This document shows positions 8,246-16,769 of a stretch of 64,000 nt of DNA, in pieces (within the stretch, counting starts at the first letter, position 1; each line of letters begins with the position of its first letter). The stretch is taken from contig JBMNHO010000002.1 of the NCBI GenBank assembly GCA_050950425.1, positions 868,001-932,000 of the forward strand, given 5' to 3'. The notes below the pieces were generated by a model. It saw only the letters and a list, made by a program, of their open reading frames with translations, searched no databases and was not told the origin of the DNA. Position numbers and translations under genes: made by a program. Origin of the DNA: RGIG529 sp050950425 (GTDB lineage Bacteria; Bacillota; Clostridia; Oscillospirales; Oscillospiraceae).

Positions 8246-8352
8246 AATGGCTGCTCTCAAAAAGAGCCCGCGCCTTCTTGGAACGAACCCAAAGAAACCG
8301 CAAGCAGGAAAGCAGGCGCAAAACAGAAAACCAGAAAATCCTTTATCCATTC

Positions 8353-8390
8353 AAAGACGCTATCCCGTTTTCAGGATAGCGTCTTTTTCG
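8353..8390 (+). terminator. Terminator after scfB
   Basis: AAAGACGCTATCC (8353-8365) pairs with GGATAGCGTCTTT (8374-8386) and runs into a T tract. Confidence 0.9.
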
Positions 8391-8400
8391 TAAAAATACC

Positions 8401-8429
8401 TTGAAGTTAAAACAGTTTTATGTTAAAAT
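8401..8429 (+). promoter_or_regulatory. Sigma-A promoter for the MarR regulator
   Basis: TTGAAG (8401-8406), a 17-base spacer and TAAAAT (8424-8429), directly after the scfB terminator and about 25 bases before the start codon. Confidence 0.6.
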
Positions 8430-8454
8430 CATCTCCAGAAAAGGAGGTGACGGC

Positions 8455-8910
8455 ATGACAGACGAGCAGGCAAAAGAGCTAAACCGGTTTTTTGTGGAGA
8501 CATTTCATCAAATTCTGGCTTGGGAGGAGCGGGCTTTAAACGCCACGGGCCTTCCCGATTTGTCTGTAAAGGAGCTTCATATCCTGGACGCCACGTTTCG
8601 CCTGGGGCAGCGAGAGGAACACACCATGTCTCAAATCGCCGCCGCCCTTGGCATCTCCGTAGGCGCTCTGACCACCGCCGTCAACACGTTGGTGAAAAAA
8701 GGGTATCTCTCTCGGGCCGGCCGGGCCGAGGACCGACGGATCGTTCTCCTGGAGCTGACAGAAAGCGGCCGTCGGGCCAACGAAATGCACGGGGTGTTTC
8801 ACGGGGAAATGATCGCCCGGGTGGGCGCCGTGCTTCAGGAGACGGAGCTGGAAACGCTGACAGGCTCCCTGCGTCGGCTTTCCGACTTTTTTAAAAATTT
8901 AGATTTATAA
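8455..8910 (+). CDS. MarR family transcriptional regulator
   Basis: A 151-residue winged-helix protein of the MarR family, expected to act as a dimer on palindromic operators. The central helix-turn-helix and wing are clear: TMSQIAAALGISVGALTTAV, then LVKKGYLSRAGRAEDRR, with the conserved DRR at the wing tip. The start at 8455 follows a near-perfect AAAGGAGGTGA. The degV gene begins 41 bases after it in the same direction and is the obvious co-transcribed neighbour. In some Firmicutes a MarR protein (FabT) controls fatty-acid genes, and DegV proteins bind fatty acids, so a lipid signal is a reasonable but unproven guess. Confidence 0.92.
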   Translation: MTDEQAKELNRFFVETFHQILAWEERALNATGLPDLSVKELHILDATFRLGQREEHTMSQIAAALGISVGALTTAVNTLVKKGYLSRAGRAEDRRIVLLELTESGRRANEMHGVFHGEMIARVGAVLQETELETLTGSLRRLSDFFKNLDL

Positions 8911-8951
8911 TTTGATCCTATTTGGATCACAACGAAAGGAAACCATATCAT

Positions 8952-9779
8952 ATGGCGATTCTGATCACAGATAGCACCTCCGACCTTCCTCTTGCAGAGC
9001 TGGACGCACAAAACATCACCATGCTGTCTCTCAAGGTCAGCTTTGGTCAGGAAGAATTTCTGGATAAACGCACCATCACGAACGAAGCCTTTTACGAAAA
9101 GCTGGCGCAAAGCGAAACCCTTCCCCAAACCACGCTTCTCAGCATCGGCGCGTTCCAAGAGGTGTTTGACCGGTTCCCGGATGACGACATCGTCGTGCTT
9201 CCGATTTCCGCAAAACTGAGCGGCACCTTTCAGTCTGCTCTGGCGGCAAAGGAACTGACCGGGCGAGACAATATTTATGTGGTGGAAACGGGCACCGTTT
9301 CCATCGGGCTGGGCCTTTTGGTGCAGAGGGCGGCGCAGCTCAACGAGGCCGGCATGCCGGCCTCTGAAATCGCTTCCCATATCAGCGAGATCGCGGATCG
9401 GGTGCGGATGTTCGCAATGGTAGACACCCTTAAATATCTGGTCAAAGGGGGTCGTCTGTCCGGCATGCAGGGCTTTTTGGGCGAGATGCTGCAAATCAAG
9501 CCGGTGATCTCTATTTTGCACGGAGAGGTGCTTAATGTGGCAAAGGCACGGGGGACAAAGGGCGCCATACAAGCCCTTTTAAAGCTGACGGAGCAGGGAG
9601 CCCCCATAGACACATCCCTTCCTCTCTGTTTTGGACACACGGGCAACATGGCTCTCTTGGCGCAATTGCGGGATCACTTTCCCCATTTATCTTCTGCCCC
9701 GGCATATTCTCTCGGCAGCGTCGTGGGCGCCCACGCCGGCCCGGGAACAACGGGCATCGCTTATTTTACCACCAAATAA
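8952..9779 (+). CDS. DegV family fatty-acid-binding protein (FakB-like)
   Basis: A 275-residue DegV/EDD-fold protein. Characterised members (FakB) hold a fatty acid while the kinase FakA phosphorylates it for phospholipid synthesis. Family marks are the N-terminal ILITDSTSDLP (residues 3-13), the LPISAKLSGTFQSA segment that binds the carboxylate, DTLKYLVKGGRLSG and the terminal VVGAHAGPGTTGIAY. ATG 8952 follows GAAAGGA. It is probably co-transcribed with the upstream MarR gene and ends at a strong terminator. No FakA homologue is visible in this window, so the pairing is unverified. Confidence 0.93.
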   Translation: MAILITDSTSDLPLAELDAQNITMLSLKVSFGQEEFLDKRTITNEAFYEKLAQSETLPQTTLLSIGAFQEVFDRFPDDDIVVLPISAKLSGTFQSALAAKELTGRDNIYVVETGTVSIGLGLLVQRAAQLNEAGMPASEIASHISEIADRVRMFAMVDTLKYLVKGGRLSGMQGFLGEMLQIKPVISILHGEVLNVAKARGTKGAIQALLKLTEQGAPIDTSLPLCFGHTGNMALLAQLRDHFPHLSSAPAYSLGSVVGAHAGPGTTGIAYFTTK

Positions 9780-9795
9780 AGATCGCTTAAAAAAG

Positions 9796-9836
9796 GCCGC
9801 CGCGGCACCCTCGTGAGGTGCCGCGGTGGCTTTTTG
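9796..9836 (+). terminator. Terminator after degV
   Basis: A 14-bp GC-rich stem (9796-9809 with 9817-9830, one G-T pair) followed by TTTTT. Confidence 0.9.
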
Positions 9837-10187
9837 CTTCATTTGAACGGCTATGTTCCCAAGACCACCGGCCTTGTTCCCGTTTGTGCCGTAAGCAACG
9901 TGAAGTTTTCTAAACGCATATAATCTGGTAAAATCTGGTTGACCTTTTTGTTTGTATGTTATATGTTATATATGAAATATAAATAAAATTTTATTTATAT
10001 TTATGTAATGTTTTTTCAATATGTTATTGTTGTAAAGGCATTCGCTTTATACTAAATGAAGGGAAGTGTAGTTTAGAAAATATTACCCACAAGATATGTA
10101 AGGAGGTGTCATTTAAAGGACGTCTAGAAGCTGTGTTGCGATATAAAAATCTACAAAATCATGTATTTATGAAAGGACTGCTATATT
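9837..10187 (+). other. AT-rich intergenic region upstream of the amidase gene
   Basis: The first 60 bases resemble the surrounding GC content; from about 9905 the sequence becomes strikingly AT-rich, with runs such as TATGTTATATGTTATATATG. A possible -10 TATACT lies near 10050. An unused-looking AAGGAGGTG near 10100 precedes a 33-codon reading frame too weak to call. No terminal inverted repeats or transposase traces were seen. Confidence 0.6.
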
Positions 10188-11435
10188 GTGAAGAAATGTT
10201 ATTCTAGTATTTGCATCCTGTTGGTTGTTATGCTGTTTGGTAACATATTATCTGTTTATGGAGCAAATAGCAATGTGGACAAACAAATAAGTATAGATGA
10301 TAAAATTGTCATTTGCGAACTTACAACCCCTCAAAAACTTACTTATGAAAAAGAAAAACTTTTTGGGGCTATATCTGCTAAGGAATCTGTTATCATAAAT
10401 GGAGGCCAAAACTTTTTATATCCCACATTTGACGATATTGACCTCGCATTAAAAAACCTTGAAAGGGTAGCACCTAATTATTGCGCTCTTGTAAAAGAAA
10501 ACATTGATTTAAAAGAATTATATGACAGCTCATATGAAGAATTATTAAAAGCAGACGTATTGCCGACAGGTGAGGAAATGAATGCGCTAGAGGAAAAGAT
10601 CTCTGGTCGCTCGGGACAAGCAAACCTAAATCTAACTGGAAAAGAAATCTCCTTGCACAACGAAAAGGAGGAGTTTGATTTCTTCTATGACATTTATGAA
10701 AACAAAGCAAAAAACGAAGAAATTATGGAGTACTTGAATGCAAATCCTACACCGAAAATAGAGGAGTTGGCATTCTTGTTACCCTATAACACCCCGCTCG
10801 TGCAGCAATATTTTGAAAATGGTGAAATTTCATTATCAGCAACACCCCAATATTTTAACACAAAGCTAGGTATCAATTATGCTAGTATTCACGCCGAAAA
10901 TCCAGCCTCAAAAACAATATACCCATATTATTCTAATGGAGATTGTACAAATTTTGTGTCTCAAATTTTAATTGCAGGCGGGGTTAAAATGCATGATACT
11001 TATCCGGATAAATATAGTGGTTGGTGGCATAGAACCAGTACTATGCCAGGAAGTGGAACTACCGTTACGCTGCATACTGTATCCAGGTCATGGTCACATG
11101 CCGATACCTTCGTAAGATTTATGGGAACGCATGGGAATGAATATACTTCATTTTACACGCTTTCAAGCAAAGTAGCTGCAGGAGATTTTATTGCTTTAGA
11201 TCATGCAAAAGATGGAGATTGGGATCACGTTGGTTTTGTGACACTGGTTGGAAGTTATAACAATTATAAATATAAAAATAGCAGTGGTGTTGAGGTTACC
11301 AAATATTATCGAGATTTTAAGGTTGCTCAACACACACTTGACTATTATGATTATGTTAGTTCTGATAGGAACGGATGGGAGACAACAGATGGAACAGCAA
11401 ACTATGCCATTGTCAGAAGAAATGCGCTGGCATAA
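10188..11435 (+). CDS. Secreted amidase-domain (Amidase_6) protein
   Basis: A 415-residue secreted protein. A signal peptide covers residues 1-25 (KKCYSSICILLVVMLFGN core, likely cut near VYG-A). A poorly conserved central region precedes a C-terminal cysteine peptidase-like domain of the putative amidase type (about residues 230-413). This has YPYYSNGDCTNFVSQILIAGG with the probable catalytic Cys253, and DWDHVGFVTL with His347. Such domains act on peptidoglycan or other peptide substrates outside the cell; the substrate here is unknown. The start is GTG 10188 with GAAAGGA upstream. Base composition is far more AT-rich than every neighbour, indicating recent acquisition. Its 3' end overlaps the next gene. 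Confidence 0.85.
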   Translation: MKKCYSSICILLVVMLFGNILSVYGANSNVDKQISIDDKIVICELTTPQKLTYEKEKLFGAISAKESVIINGGQNFLYPTFDDIDLALKNLERVAPNYCALVKENIDLKELYDSSYEELLKADVLPTGEEMNALEEKISGRSGQANLNLTGKEISLHNEKEEFDFFYDIYENKAKNEEIMEYLNANPTPKIEELAFLLPYNTPLVQQYFENGEISLSATPQYFNTKLGINYASIHAENPASKTIYPYYSNGDCTNFVSQILIAGGVKMHDTYPDKYSGWWHRTSTMPGSGTTVTLHTVSRSWSHADTFVRFMGTHGNEYTSFYTLSSKVAAGDFIALDHAKDGDWDHVGFVTLVGSYNNYKYKNSSGVEVTKYYRDFKVAQHTLDYYDYVSSDRNGWETTDGTANYAIVRRNALA

Positions 11436-11946
11436 CATACGGATGGGGCTTATCGCGGCGGCCTTGCTCTTGCCCATTTTATTCTCCGTTATCTTGCAGG
11501 TTCAAGTGGGGCCTGCTGGGTACGAAGGCGCTCGCTCCACCTTAGAGGCGGGGTTCCAAGGGGACGGGTTCTTTGGGACCACCGCCGGGATAGACACCAC
11601 CATGTATGCAATAGACGTCGGAGAAGCCATCCCCCTGATGCACCTGCATGACCTTGCTTATCTGCTGGGGGGCGTTCTGCTTTTATTCCTGTGTATCGAG
11701 AAAAAGGGATGGAAAACGGTGCTTTGGCTTTCGGTTCCCTATTGGCTTTTTTCTCTTTTGTCCCTGGTGCGGCTTTCCACAGAGGCAACCTTTTCCTCGG
11801 GGCAGGTGGCTTCTTACAACCGCATTTCTCTTTTGGGGTTTGATGTCATGTTTATGAAAGGCTGGGGCTCCCTTGTGCTGTACGCCCTCTTGGTGTTGGG
11901 CTGCGTTGTCTTTCTTGTGAGGGAACACAAACGAATGAAACAGTGA
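11389..11946 (+). CDS. Uncharacterised four-helix membrane protein
   Basis: A 185-residue protein with about four hydrophobic segments (roughly residues 19-40, 85-105, 108-128 and 155-178) and a basic C-terminus. I do not recognise the family. The start is uncertain: ATG 11389 has GGGAG 7 bases upstream but lies inside the AT-rich amidase gene (47-base overlap), while ATG 11422 and ATG 11443 fall at the edge of the GC-rich, native-looking sequence. The sharp composition change close to 11430 suggests that the original 5' end was replaced when the amidase gene arrived. It is followed by a strong terminator. Confidence 0.6.
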   Translation: MEQQTMPLSEEMRWHNIRMGLIAAALLLPILFSVILQVQVGPAGYEGARSTLEAGFQGDGFFGTTAGIDTTMYAIDVGEAIPLMHLHDLAYLLGGVLLLFLCIEKKGWKTVLWLSVPYWLFSLLSLVRLSTEATFSSGQVASYNRISLLGFDVMFMKGWGSLVLYALLVLGCVVFLVREHKRMKQ

Positions 11947-12027
11947 AAGCTGGGTTTGGTCCATCCGGCATCGTAACCGCATTCTGTATAAAACAAAGAG
12001 CGGCTTTCCCCGGCAGGTAACATACAA

Positions 12028-12067
12028 CAGCCCCCGGCCTTCTTTTTTGGAAGGCCGGGGGCTTTGT
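12028..12067 (+). terminator. Terminator after the membrane protein gene
   Basis: AGCCCCCGGCCTTC (12029-12042) pairs with GAAGGCCGGGGGCT (12049-12063 region), with CTTT following. It faces the larA terminator of the opposite strand. Confidence 0.8.
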
Positions 12068-12123
12068 GCCGCCGCAGGAGGGCAATCTTTCGGCTGTCCC
12101 CCTGTCCGCTGCCGGTCACAAGT

Positions 12124-12152
12124 CAAACCCGCCGGGGTATCCGGCGGGTTTG
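12124..12152 (-). terminator. Terminator at the end of the Mo-hydroxylase cluster (after larA)
   Basis: CAAACCCGCCGG (12124-12135) and CCGGCGGGTTTG (12141-12152) form a 12-bp stem just beyond the larA stop. The flanking T content is modest on the minus strand. Confidence 0.55.
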
Positions 12153-12170
12153 GCTTGCCTGTTTTTTGTT

Positions 12171-13466
12171 CTATGCTTCCGGTTCCGCTGTTTCCGGCGC
12201 AACCACAACCGAGATGCCGTCGGGGATGATCACCAAGTGAGCGTCCTCTCCCTTTTCCGCAAACGCACGATCCAGCGCCTCTTCCAACGTCGGAGCGTAT
12301 TCCAGCTTGATGTCCTCAATCAAGGGTTTGATTTTGGGTTCACACACAAAAATAATCCGGTGGTGTTCCATCATGCGCAGTAAAATTTGATACTGCCACT
12401 GATCCGGCTGTGTTTCCTCCATAGGAACGCCGCGAATTTGCCGCAGCAAGGCGGCCGGGTCTTCGCACGTTTTCAAAGTCTGATAAAATCCTTCGCCGCC
12501 GATGCCGTCTGCACACGTGGCGCAAATGATCAAAATCCCCCCGGGGGCCGCGGCCGCCTCCGCCGTCGTCAGCCCTTTGACGGCTTGATAGACGTTTTGA
12601 TCCAAAGGCGCGCCGCCGTTGGATGTCACCACAATGTCGCCCCGCTTCTTTGGCGCGACCATGCAATATTGGGACAGATGCCGGCATCCTTCCTCATGGG
12701 CCTTGTCAAATGCGCCGGCAAACGCCGCCGTCACTCGTTTTTCCCCGTCCAAAATGACGTTGACGATATATTGCAGCTTTGCTATGTATGCCGCCGCCAT
12801 CGTGTCCCGGTGGATCAAGTTTCCTTCCAAAATCCCGGCACGGGAATGGGGATCGTCAATAAACCGGCTGCAATGATTGCCCAAAACCGTGGTTCGGCTG
12901 CAAACCCCGGGCATGGCGCTTTTCCGTCCGCCGGAAAAGCCGGAAAAAAAGTGAGGTTCGATAAATCCTTCCGCCACCAGCAGATCTGTTTCCACCGCCA
13001 AACGATTCATCACCAGCTTTGCGCCAGAGGGGAGAACCCCGATGGGAATGCAGTTTGCCTCATCCTCGCAGTCATGAACCACGATCCGCTCTTGCTCGTA
13101 AATGTCCCGCCCCACTTTGGAAATAAGCTCTTCCGGCGTGGTTTCCCGGTGAAACCCGGTGGCAACCAAAAGGGTCACCTCTATATCCGGGTTTCCTTCC
13201 CGCAGCTCTTGCAGCATAAAGGGCAGAATATGCTGACTGGGAACGGGGCGCGTATGGTCGCTGATCAGAATGGTCGCGGTGCGTTTGCCGATGGCCAGCT
13301 GCCGTAGGCTCGGGCTGCCGATGGGGCGCGCCATGGCGGCCTGCGCCAGCCCATCTTCATCCTTTTCTCCTGACTGTTCGTGTACTCGAGACACCAGCAC
13401 CTCCGCGGAGCGAAATACCCGGTTCAGGTCGATCCCTGTCCTGCCATATGCAATTTTCACGTGCAT
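12171..13466 (-). CDS. larA: LarA family nickel-pincer racemase/epimerase
   Basis: A 431-residue LarA-family enzyme. Characterised members use the nickel-pincer nucleotide (NPN) cofactor to racemise lactate or epimerise other 2-hydroxyacids. His106, His172, Lys182 and His198 line up, with a constant offset of two, with His108, His174, Lys184 and His200 of the Lactobacillus enzyme. Lys182 (SGGRKSAMPG) is the residue that carries the cofactor. SDHTRPVPS (69-77) is also conserved. The start ATG at 13466 follows AAGGAGGGCT. It is the last gene of the minus-strand molybdenum hydroxylase cluster. The cofactor-synthesis genes larB, larC and larE are not in this window. The true substrate may not be lactate, since the family is broad. 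Confidence 0.88.
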   Translation of the reverse strand: MHVKIAYGRTGIDLNRVFRSAEVLVSRVHEQSGEKDEDGLAQAAMARPIGSPSLRQLAIGKRTATILISDHTRPVPSQHILPFMLQELREGNPDIEVTLLVATGFHRETTPEELISKVGRDIYEQERIVVHDCEDEANCIPIGVLPSGAKLVMNRLAVETDLLVAEGFIEPHFFSGFSGGRKSAMPGVCSRTTVLGNHCSRFIDDPHSRAGILEGNLIHRDTMAAAYIAKLQYIVNVILDGEKRVTAAFAGAFDKAHEEGCRHLSQYCMVAPKKRGDIVVTSNGGAPLDQNVYQAVKGLTTAEAAAAPGGILIICATCADGIGGEGFYQTLKTCEDPAALLRQIRGVPMEETQPDQWQYQILLRMMEHHRIIFVCEPKIKPLIEDIKLEYAPTLEEALDRAFAEKGEDAHLVIIPDGISVVVAPETAEPEA

Positions 13467-13517
13467 TCCCAGCCCTCCTTCTTTCGCTGTTATATTGTTG
13501 TATTGTCGCATTATGTA

Positions 13518-13541
13518 ATAGGGGCGAAGACCGCCCCTATT
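13518..13541 (-). promoter_or_regulatory. Hairpin between the NTPase gene and larA
   Basis: AATAGGGGCG and CGCCCCTATT form a 10-bp stem in the 106-base gap before larA. No U-tract follows on the minus strand. It may tune larA expression or mark an RNA-processing site. Confidence 0.4.
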
Positions 13542-13572
13542 TTCTCAACTCCAACGCCGCGCTTTGCGCGTA

Positions 13573-14100
13573 TTACGCATATTGGGGATGAACCATCCGC
13601 TCTTGGACTTCCCGCAGCACCCGCTCTCGGTTTTGCCTTGTCACTTCAAACACAGTGGTGTGCGCGTGCCTGTGAACCTGCTCCAAAAACGGGGTGCTCG
13701 CCGGCTTTACCACGCCCAAAACAGGGATGGTGCCGTCCAGGCAGCGGATCACGGCCTTTTGGAATGCAAGCGCTTCGCTCTCCATAAAACCCAGCTCATC
13801 CATCACGATCAGGTCTTTCCCCTGGGCCGCGCGCAGCAGCGCCGTGCCGACCCGGTCAAACGCCTCCGGAAACCCCTCATATCTGGTGGTGCCGATTCTG
13901 CGGGCCACCAGGCTCTCCGGCTTGCAGCCCGACGCCTTTGTTTCGTTGAGGTCGATCATAAATACATCAGAGCCGCCGTCCTCCGTCAAAGGGCCAAACA
14001 CCGTGCGAAATCCGCCGATCGTCCCCGGGTATTCTTCCAACAGGCGCTGCACAATGGTGGATTTCCCCACTTTTATTTCTCCTGTTAAAAACAGATGCAT
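13573..14100 (-). CDS. THEP1-like nucleoside-triphosphatase
   Basis: A 175-residue P-loop protein of the nucleoside-triphosphatase (THEP1) type. The Walker A motif is GEIKVGKST (residues 7-15) and Walker B is DLIVMDELGFME near residue 96. The conserved GGFRT segment follows Walker A as in the family. It would hydrolyse NTPs; proteins of this kind also resemble MobB-type factors that accompany molybdenum enzymes. It lies 43 bases after the CoA ligase gene in the minus-strand cluster, and a role in cofactor handling for the molybdenum hydroxylase is inferred from that position alone. ATG 14100 has AGAGGAAACGCGT upstream. Confidence 0.8.
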   Translation of the reverse strand: MHLFLTGEIKVGKSTIVQRLLEEYPGTIGGFRTVFGPLTEDGGSDVFMIDLNETKASGCKPESLVARRIGTTRYEGFPEAFDRVGTALLRAAQGKDLIVMDELGFMESEALAFQKAVIRCLDGTIPVLGVVKPASTPFLEQVHRHAHTTVFEVTRQNRERVLREVQERMVHPQYA

Positions 14101-14143
14101 ACGCGTTTCCTCTTTTCACCGCTTTTCTGCCGCCCAGCAAACG

Positions 14144-15391
14144 TTACACCATACCCCACATGCAGTGGAGCGGCTCCGTTTGAAACGCCCGCTTCCCCAC
14201 GCAGGCGGGCCTTGCGTGGGCCGCGGGGTAAACCGTCAGCGTCGCATCCGGCCGTCGTTCCAGAATGAGGGGCAGCAGCGTCTCTTTCGATGCATTGCTT
14301 ACCACGTCCAAATGCAGCCCGTTTTCCGTTTGTTGCGCGGCATAGTCTATAATATCCCCTGAAATCGGGAAAATTACTTCATCCAATGTGTGGATAGACA
14401 GCTCCTTTTTTTCTTCCACGATCCGACCGGCGATGCGGTCCAGCCGCCGGAGTATGCTGCCGCAGGCGCACGGCCCGTCCAGCATCCTGCCCCTGTCCCC
14501 CGTTCGGTAGCGGATCAGCGGCTGTCCCCGCCGCAGCAGTGTGGTCAGCGTAATTTCGCCCCATTCCCCGTCCGGCACCGGGCGTCCGCCGTCGTCTAAT
14601 ATTTCCACATACATGTTCTTTTCCCATATATGCATGCCGTGGTGCACCTGGCACTCCAGCGCCATGCCCAGCCCGCTTTCCGCCAAGCCATAATGGTCAA
14701 AAACGGCGCAGTGCCAAATCCGCTCCATCTCCGCCCGGGCAAAGGGGGAAAAATAGTCCCCGCAGATCATCAGGCTTTTAATGGAAACATCATGCTGAAA
14801 CGCCGCGCAGTACCGAGCCAGCGACAAAACAGTGGTCGGCATCCCCGAAACGGAGGTGACTTGTTCTTCCTCCATCAGCCGGCACATTTCCTCAAAAGGG
14901 GCGTTGGGCGTGCAGTAAACCGGCCGGGCGCCCATTTGTTCAAGCCCTCTGCCCACCAGCCGGCCGACGCTATAGGCGTGGTGATGGGGGTATAAAACCA
15001 GAACGACGTCTCCCGGCCCGATCAGCTCAAAATATCCCTGGGCGTAAAAGGCAACGGTCTCTTCCAAATCTTCCTTTGTGAAAAAAAGGCGTTTCGGCTT
15101 TCCCGTGGTGCCGGAGCTTTCCACTGTCAAAATGCGCTCAATTTCGCTTTGGGACACGCAAACCATCTTCTCGCTGTATTGGCTGATGTCGGAAGCGGAA
15201 ATGGTGGGCAGGCGGCAGACTTCAGACAGGGCGTCCAAGCGGGAAGGCAAACCCTTATAATAGGCCGCGTGTTCCGTCGCATATTTCAAAAGGGCATTCC
15301 ACAGGCCCAGGTGATACTCGTCCAAAATCTCCCGGGTCAATGGGACGCCGGGGCAAATGGCCGCTTCGGTCCATAAATCATACGTCGACAT
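14144..15391 (-). CDS. DVU_1553-type AMP-dependent CoA ligase
   Basis: A 415-residue adenylate-forming enzyme resembling phenylacetate-CoA ligase. The AMP-binding signature VESSGTTGKPKRLFFT lies near residues 89-104. CGDYFSPFARAEMERIW, DHYGLAESGLGMALEC and IRYRTGDRGRM follow in family order. It matches the family found beside molybdenum hydroxylase genes in Desulfovibrio (DVU_1553); its substrate is unknown. It may activate a carboxylate made by the hydroxylase or a step in cofactor assembly. ATG 15391 has GGAGGGGGCGC upstream and overlaps the end of the radical SAM gene by 14 bases, showing translational coupling. An upstream in-frame start at 15421 lies further inside that gene. Confidence 0.85.
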   Translation of the reverse strand: MSTYDLWTEAAICPGVPLTREILDEYHLGLWNALLKYATEHAAYYKGLPSRLDALSEVCRLPTISASDISQYSEKMVCVSQSEIERILTVESSGTTGKPKRLFFTKEDLEETVAFYAQGYFELIGPGDVVLVLYPHHHAYSVGRLVGRGLEQMGARPVYCTPNAPFEEMCRLMEEEQVTSVSGMPTTVLSLARYCAAFQHDVSIKSLMICGDYFSPFARAEMERIWHCAVFDHYGLAESGLGMALECQVHHGMHIWEKNMYVEILDDGGRPVPDGEWGEITLTTLLRRGQPLIRYRTGDRGRMLDGPCACGSILRRLDRIAGRIVEEKKELSIHTLDEVIFPISGDIIDYAAQQTENGLHLDVVSNASKETLLPLILERRPDATLTVYPAAHARPACVGKRAFQTEPLHCMWGMV

Positions 15392-16766
15392 GCGCCCCCT
15401 CCTTCCCTTTTTCCGGCGCAACCAGCTTTCCCCGATGCAGCGTCTCGCCGGAAGCGGAGGTTAAGTTGTAAGCGCAGAAGGGGATCATCCGTCCGTCGGG
15501 GGAGACCTCTAAAATATAGCAGGATTTCAGCCGCTTGACGTCCAAATTCCAAGCATCCTGAAACAGCATGCCGGATACCGCCAAGGTATATTGCTCCATC
15601 TGCTCCAAAAAAGCGTCCAGACTGTCCAGCCCGCTTGCAACGCCTTCCTTCGGCACCAGCCGTACCTTCTGATTTCCCTTTTTCCCAGACCAGCGCCGGG
15701 CCACAAACTCCCGAGACTGCTGGGAGCTGGCACAGCAGCAGCTGGTGGGTTCCATTTTCGCCGCCTTGATGGATCCGTTGGGCAAAAGCATAAAATTCCC
15801 GTGGAAAGAGCAGTGAGAGTTTTCGGCGCCGCCGCCGATGAAGTCGGACGCTTTCATTCTGCCCTCTGTTTGCGCCTCGATCTGCTCCAACACCTCGGGA
15901 ATGGTGATCCGATGCTCCTTGGGGGCGTTGTGGTACCGCCCGAAATGGCTCATGGGCTGAAAATGGACGCCGCGGACAGAGGGCATATGATCCAGCGCGA
16001 ACTGAATGATCTCCCCCATCTGCTGAACGTTCACCCCTTCGGCAACGGTGGGAACCAAAACAACCCCCAGCCCCGCCTCCCCGCAGTACGCGATGGCCTT
16101 CTTTTTCTCCTCCAGCAAGGGCCGGCCCCGCAGCGCTTCATAGGGCGCGTCTGTCACCCCGTCAAACTGCAAAAAAACGCAGTTAAGCCCGGCTTCCGCC
16201 AGCTCTTTGGCGTAATGCGGCTCTTTCGCCAGCCGAATTCCGTTGGAGTTTAGCTGAAAAAAGGTAAACCCCTTTTCCTTTCCGATCCGGATTAAATCGG
16301 GCAAGTCGTCCCGCATGGTGGGTTCCCCGCCGGAAAGCTGGATGTTATACGGCCCGCCCGCCTCCAAAAGCCGGTCATACCAAAGGGAGATCTCCGCCTG
16401 GGTAGGGTCTGCCTTTGCCTCGCCCCCGGCGGAAGCGAAGCAGACGGGGCATTTTAGGTTGCACCGCTCCGTCACCTCCAGAACCACGCAGCAGATTTGT
16501 TGCTCGTGGTCGGGACACAGCCCGCAGTCATACGGGCAGCCGTCCTTTACCGGGGTTTGACATACCGTGGGGTGCGCCACAGGAGCCGGATGGTCCCACG
16601 CCTGATAGGACGCATAGTCCCCTTTCCAGATAAGAACGCGGAACTTGCCGTGCTCCTTACACTGCTTGTCCAAATAAATGCCGTCTTCCCGCTCTACTTT
16701 ATACGCGTCCACCGGTTTGAGACAAACGGGGCAAACGCTTTTTGTCTTTTCAAATATCCTAACCAA
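15378..16766 (-). CDS. trsS: TrsS-like radical SAM protein
   Basis: A 462-residue radical SAM protein. A CPVC zinc-like pair (Cys12, Cys15) and a Cys-rich segment (CPYDCGLCPDHEQQICC, residues 77-93) come before the SAM cluster motif CNLKCPVC (Cys102, Cys106, Cys109). SGGEPT at residues 145-150 is standard. A CCC triplet at 343-345 and further cysteines suggest extra clusters. It fits the TrsS family, some members of which carry selenocysteine; this one uses only Cys. The reaction is unknown to me. The start is TTG 16766, preceded by GGAGAG and 3 bases after the previous stop; no better ATG exists near the conserved N-terminus. It is coupled to genes on both sides. Confidence 0.85.
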   Translation of the reverse strand: MVRIFEKTKSVCPVCLKPVDAYKVEREDGIYLDKQCKEHGKFRVLIWKGDYASYQAWDHPAPVAHPTVCQTPVKDGCPYDCGLCPDHEQQICCVVLEVTERCNLKCPVCFASAGGEAKADPTQAEISLWYDRLLEAGGPYNIQLSGGEPTMRDDLPDLIRIGKEKGFTFFQLNSNGIRLAKEPHYAKELAEAGLNCVFLQFDGVTDAPYEALRGRPLLEEKKKAIAYCGEAGLGVVLVPTVAEGVNVQQMGEIIQFALDHMPSVRGVHFQPMSHFGRYHNAPKEHRITIPEVLEQIEAQTEGRMKASDFIGGGAENSHCSFHGNFMLLPNGSIKAAKMEPTSCCCASSQQSREFVARRWSGKKGNQKVRLVPKEGVASGLDSLDAFLEQMEQYTLAVSGMLFQDAWNLDVKRLKSCYILEVSPDGRMIPFCAYNLTSASGETLHRGKLVAPEKGKEGAHVDV

Positions 16767-16769
16767 TGT

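Noticed and set aside
10104..10208. 33-codon frame after an AAGGAGGTG in the AT-rich region
   Set aside because: The only start codon lies directly on the ribosome binding site, and the frame overlaps the amidase start.
12387..13307. 306-residue plus-strand frame opposite larA
   Set aside because: It is the antisense shadow of a well-conserved LarA gene; high GC makes long antisense frames common here.
15378..16766. In-frame UGA selenocysteine in the TrsS-like protein
   Set aside because: The frame is continuous without UGA; only cysteines are present, so this is the Cys form.
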